A DNA stretch of 64,000 nt from Euglena gracilis. Lineage: Eukaryota; Euglenida; Euglenophyceae; Euglenales. The position numbers and the translations under genes are program-made. This document shows positions 59,860-64,000 of this stretch, piece after piece (the first letter of the stretch is position 1; the number at the start of each line of letters is the position of its first letter). Location of the stretch: assembly GCA_039621445.1 (NCBI GenBank), contig CP154957.1, positions 29,913,778 to 29,977,777 of the forward strand. The letters are read 5' to 3'. The notes beneath the pieces are model-generated. The model was given only the letters and a program-made list of their open reading frames with translations. It did not search any database and was not told where the DNA came from.

Positions 59860-62440
59860 AGCCTCGGGCAGGGAGGGGGGAGCCAGCCTTGGGGCATTTC
59901 CTCCCCTGGACCCCCATTTCTGGATGTGTTAGGGCCAGAACGGGGGGGGGCAGCCCTGGGGTAATTTCCTCCCCTGGACCCCCCCATTTCTGGAAGAGGT
60001 CGGACCAGAACGGGGGGGGGGCAGCCATGGGGTATTTCTTCCCCTGAACTCCCGTTTCTGGAGGTGTGCGGGCCAGAACGGGGGGGGTCAGATTATTTTT
60101 GTTTGCGAACCCCGGTTCCCAACCCGAGCATGATTTGGCAGAACCGTGCTGGGGGGGGGGGGCTGATCGAGGGGTACTTTTATTCTCCCACGATTAAAGT
60201 TGGCTGTGCTTGGATGGAATATTCACAGGAATTTCGAAGAATTATTTGCTGCCGAGGGTGATTTTTTTATCAAGGCTATCCAAGGTTCGTATGGTCATTG
60301 GACCAGCGACCGTTGGAAGCAACGGACAGCCAGGGTATGCGGCAGGTCCAGATTTTGCAGCGAGCTCCACAGCTTTCTGCGGCTGTGGACCCAGCCCTGG
60401 CCGGGCTGGACCGCGACTCCAATACCAGAAGGAGTGCCCAGTTTTTATGTCGGAGATTTTTGGATTTCTTTCCCCAACAGGTTACGGCTGTCAGCCAACA
60501 CCTGGGGGGGGTGTATAAAACCCTGAATTAAGGCTGTTTCGTGCCGAAACCGGGGTGTGACAGACCAATGTTTTTCCCCAAACCTGAAATATGGCTGGCC
60601 GGCCGAATTCAGGGGGGGGGGAACAACATTAAATCACCCCCACCACAGATTTACGGCCGTAGACCGATAATCTGGGTTTAGGGGGCAGAAAGAATGGTTA
60701 TTTTTTTCCCCTCCTCCTGAAACCTGGGCTGGTGGTCAGGTCGGGGGGGGGGATGTCAATCCCTCCCCAGCAGAAGTGCGGCTGGAAGTATGCCGAATTC
60801 TGGGCTGGGGGGGGCAGCAGGGCGGACCTTTTTTAAACTCTTTTCCTACTGACCTGGGCTGGCCGATTTCAGGTCGGTGGGGGGGATGCCAATCCCTCCC
60901 CAGCAGAAATGCGGCTAGAAGTATGCCGAATTCTGGGCTGGGGGGAGGGGCAGCCGGTCAGACATTTCTTTTTTAAAACTCTTTCCCCCTGACCTGGGCT
61001 GGCCGAGGCCGAAGGCAGGTCGGGGGGGGGTCAGGCTGGGCAGACTTTTTTATACTCTTTTCCCCCTGACCTGAGCTGGCATGGCAGGTCGGGGGGGGTC
61101 TAGCTGGAGAGACCTTTTTATGCTCTTTCCCCCCTGACCTGGGCTGGCTGATGGAAGGTCGGGGGGGGGGGGGTTCTGGCTGAGCAGCGGAAAATACAGC
61201 TTTTTTTCGACCCAGCCAGTTGAGTTTCAAGATGACTGACCCGGGTCATCATGGAGCCAATGGCGAATGTCATTACCAGCCATCTGGCATGTTCAGATGG
61301 GCCAGGTGAAGCTGTTTTGATGGATTCTTTTTACAATTTACCAGGAGTTTTGGAGTTGTTTGGGTTGTTTCGTCCACTCTGTGATCCGGGTTGCTGACCC
61401 CCAAGTTCAGGCATTCAGCAGCACCGGAATAAGTGTATGTTGTTGTAGCCTGCACAGTTTAAAATGTGCCTCCACCAGGTTTTTGGTTTGGCAGAACCAA
61501 AGGCCCTGGGGGGGAGGGCATTTTTATCTCTCCCAGCCGAAATCAGGCTGAAAGGATGCCAATTTCTGGACTGGGGGGGGGGGGCAGCATTTTCATTCTC
61601 TCCCAGCGGAAATATGGCTGAAGGAAGCCAATTTCTGGGCTGGGGGGGGGCAGCTTTTTTATCTCTCCCAGCGGAAATCTGGCCGGAAGGAAGCCAATTT
61701 CTGGGCTGGGGGGGGAGGGCAGCTCTTTTGGTCTCGTTTCCTCCCCGAACCTGGGTCGGCTGATGGCAGGTCGGGGGGTGGGGCAGCAAAAATACCCAGA
61801 ACCACAGATTTGGGCTGTGGCTGATGCATTTTTACCTCCACCAGGTTTACGGTTGTACGGAACCGAAAACCCTGGGGGGGGGGCAGGAATTTAGTCAATC
61901 AGGATGAGAATGGCTGTGGCTGTGACAGTAACAGTTCATTTTCTCAGTTTTTTCCCCAGTTTTTTCCAGTTTTTTTATGGTTTGTTTGTGCAGAATTTTC
62001 AGATTTTTCACATCAAAAATTAATTAAATTCAGAGTTTCTCCCCGGGGTTTTTTCTCCTGTTTTCAGACAGGGAGAAGAGCCGGGATTTCGGGAAGAAAT
62101 TTTAAGGATTTTACACAGTCGGTTGGAATGAAAAGTATACCTCCTCTCGACCGTTTCGGGCTGGGTCAGCCATTAACGGTGGGGGGGGGGGGGGTGAGCG
62201 AGAAAGATTTACCAGAATATTTCAGCCCAAAACATAAACACCCCAGCCAGTTCGGTGACAAGAGCCCAGAGCTGGGGGGGGGCAGCCCGGCACAGAAAAC
62301 AGAATGGGGTCCATTCCCCGACCTGATTTTTGGCTGTTTAGATCCGAGATCGGGGGGGGGGGGGAAGGTTCAGAATGAATCATTTGCCCCCCTGATTTAG
62401 GCTCGTTCGGAGCCGAAGTTCGGGGGGGGGGCAGAATACA
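59860..62440 (+). repeat. G-run modular repeat region
   Basis: Many related modules: CCAGAACGGGGGGGG (59,940-60,085), CTGACCTGGGCTGGC then CAGGTCGGGGGGG then TTTTTT then CTCTTTCCCCCTGACC (60,770-61,190), and GCGGAAATCTGGCCGGAAGG then CTGGGGGGGGCAGC (61,500-61,790), unit about 75-130 bp. G-runs are all on the plus strand, so the other strand is strongly C-rich. I see no gene here. Confidence 0.7.
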
Positions 62441-62617
62441 GAATTTAAAAAACATGTTGTCCCCTCTGCAGGGTCTTCTCATACTTCCTATATTCTGTTC
62501 CGTCTACCATCTCCCAAACTTTCACCATCAAGACATCAATTGTCACTTGGAATTGTGCGATCAAATTGCTTGGAATTGTGCTTTGCAAGCGGAGCGAGCG
62601 GTGTGACGCGCACAAGC

Positions 62618-63844
62618 ATGCACACAGCGGGGAATCAGGGAGGGGGAAAGCAAGTAGGGAGTCCACGGGCCGAGGTTGGGGAAAATCCAGGTTTAACCCC
62701 GTTCCTAGCAACAGCCCAAAGCAGTCCGGGGGGTGGACCTGAGCCCACCCACCCCCTGCATTCGCTGTGTCCAGTTCCCCTCGAGGGGGCCTGGCAGGGT
62801 GGGGCGTGTGCCGAGATCACGGGAACTGGAGCCCTCCGGGTTGCGGGGGAGGACAGTCCCCGGGGGGGATTGGGGCAAAACCTGCCGACGCACCCAGGAG
62901 TGGCTGAAGGCCACGGAACTTTTGAAAATCGATCCTACGCCGGGGACCCCGAGGACGGGTTCCGCGGACATGGTCGCAGAGGTTTGTCAACTGATCATGT
63001 TGTTAGTCATGATCAGTTTGAAAAAGCAGCGACTTTTCAGTGTTCTCAGAAATTTTCCCCCCAGTTTCAGATGGGTGGAAATACTTCTCACACCATTTCA
63101 GATTTGGCACATTCTTCGACTGAAAACCTGGGTGCACTAGTGTTGATTTCCCAGCCGGCTGCTGAGGAATTTACTTTGGGCAGGACACCAGGATTTTTCA
63201 GGAATTATGGCCCAGATTTTTCTGGTGATGGGGATGTTCAATTTTCTGATTTGGTGTCTCCCAGTGGCCCCAGAAATCTTGAGTTTACAAACCAGCCCAC
63301 CGATATTCAGCAAATTGAGTGGAACCCGGTTGCAACTTCAGATTCAACACCAGCGTTTTTGCAGATTGCTGGAAACCCTGATTTTTCACCAATGTGTTTT
63401 CCTGGGACAGCGATTGTAAATTTTGACGGCGATCAGACCTTCAGTGGGGTAGCAGCACCCACTGGGGGGCTGGGTTTTGTGGACTCCCGCATGCACTTTC
63501 AGCCCAGTGAAAATCTTCCTTTACTCCCTGTCCCTCTGCCCCATCCTCTACATGGTCCCTGTTTAGCGGATGCAACCATAGGGGAGGTCCAGGGGGGTTC
63601 CCAAGGGAATGAGCTGACGGATAAGGATATGCAAGACCTGATCCAAGCCCAAGTTCCCTTGGATGTGTTTTTAACAGAGGAGGGTGAGAGATATCCACGG
63701 GAGGTGGTAAAGGCACGGGTGCAAGAGTGGCAGAAGGGTTTACACCCAGGGGGGGAGCCATTGGAAGACCCGATGGAGGGCTCCCCCACCAACCCCCTAG
63801 TTCGAGGGAGGGGCACACCGGTGAAAAGACCTGGGGGTGGGTGA
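62618..63844 (+). CDS. Unidentified ORF at the right edge
   Basis: First ATG in frame at 62618; 408 codons to TGA 63842-63844. Gly/Pro-rich at first, then a Phe/Asn/Ser/Pro-rich stretch (about 62,990-63,520), then a charged end (ELTDKDMQDLIQAQVPLDVF, REVVKARVQEWQKGL). Just before the stop, the frame that differs by one base stays open to the window end (GDTQKDGQTDIFLNND, then FWEEENEWWELW); the change falls in CCTGGGGGTGGGTG, so a G-run slip has probably created the stop. Upstream of 62,980 another frame (TQEWLKATELLKIDPTPG) reads at least as well, so the start is uncertain. May be the first ORF of another element; no family recognised. Confidence 0.45.
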   Translation: MHTAGNQGGGKQVGSPRAEVGENPGLTPFLATAQSSPGGGPEPTHPLHSLCPVPLEGAWQGGACAEITGTGALRVAGEDSPRGGLGQNLPTHPGVAEGHGTFENRSYAGDPEDGFRGHGRRGLSTDHVVSHDQFEKAATFQCSQKFSPQFQMGGNTSHTISDLAHSSTENLGALVLISQPAAEEFTLGRTPGFFRNYGPDFSGDGDVQFSDLVSPSGPRNLEFTNQPTDIQQIEWNPVATSDSTPAFLQIAGNPDFSPMCFPGTAIVNFDGDQTFSGVAAPTGGLGFVDSRMHFQPSENLPLLPVPLPHPLHGPCLADATIGEVQGGSQGNELTDKDMQDLIQAQVPLDVFLTEEGERYPREVVKARVQEWQKGLHPGGEPLEDPMEGSPTNPLVRGRGTPVKRPGGG

Positions 63845-64000
63845 TACTCAGAAGGATGGGCAAACTGACATTTTTCTGAATAATGATTCTAGCCAGCCAG
63901 CCCAGACCCAAATGAATTGTGGGGAGGAGGGCCCGGCTCCCCCATACCCATTTTGGGAGGAAGAAAATGAATGGTGGGAGTTGTGGGCCCAGGGGCTGTC
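63845..64000 (+). CDS. Continuation of the edge ORF after a frame slip (partial)
   Basis: Open to the window end, acidic and Trp-rich (EEENEWWELWAQGLS). Sensible only as a continuation of the preceding ORF. Confidence 0.35.

Overview
The window is eukaryotic nuclear DNA, most likely from a repeat-rich alga or other protist. Evidence for this: GT-AG-flanked exon-like islands, long non-coding stretches, dozens of poly-G/poly-C runs, nested inverted-repeat elements, a chromodomain Ty3/gypsy retrotransposon primed by initiator-Met tRNA, and a decayed non-LTR-type reverse transcriptase. I see no bacterial operons, tRNA, rRNA or CRISPR. I cannot name the taxon.

Region by region. 0.5-25 kb: mostly non-coding repeat DNA with short plus-strand islands that read like exons of one or more large-intron genes; those between 10 and 16.6 kb share a Pro/Met/His/Tyr/Gly-rich composition. 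This part also holds a hAT-like MITE (3.5 kb), C-rich minisatellites (10.7-11.2 kb), a decayed gag fragment with a nested insertion (11.7-13.0 kb), AT microsatellites with a second MITE (19.2-19.9 kb), and two inverted-repeat elements (21.1-21.9 kb). 25-30 kb: a relic of the retrotransposon's third ORF (26.5-26.8 kb), a foldback element and a third MITE with an exact 8-bp target duplication. 30.4-36.2 kb: six minus-strand exon-like islands that together resemble three tandem cold-shock-like (OB-fold) domains, interrupted by a 2.2-kb element with about 65-bp terminal inverted repeats. 36.3-38.6 kb: a frameshifted reverse transcriptase with a C-terminal Cys cluster and endonuclease-like domain. 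39.2-40.3 kb: a Pro-rich host ORF.

40.3-58.2 kb: the main feature, a 17.85-kb, minus-strand, young LTR retrotransposon (two 397-bp LTRs, about 4 mismatches) inserted in the Pro-rich ORF. In transcription order it has the 5' LTR (right), an initiator-Met primer site, a repeat-rich N-terminal gag segment, a coiled-coil gag with two zinc knuckles and an RS-rich domain, one in-frame UAG, pol (protease, Dam-like domain, reverse transcriptase, RNase H, integrase, chromodomain), then a very long third ORF (about 1,970 codons) of no recognised family, and the 3' LTR (left). Gag, pol and the start of ORF3 share one frame. Besides the gag/pol UAG there are in-frame UAA codons in gag and in ORF3, and frame slips at homopolymer or dinucleotide runs.

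58.2-64 kb: Pro-rich sequence, short direct repeats, 2.5 kb of G-run modules, and an unidentified ORF that continues off the right edge after one G-run frame slip. The most interesting material is the retrotransposon (post-pol ORF, stop-codon organisation, Dam-like domain), its relics, the 8-bp-TSD MITE family and the cold-shock-like exon array. Exon calls are by eye and need RNA evidence.
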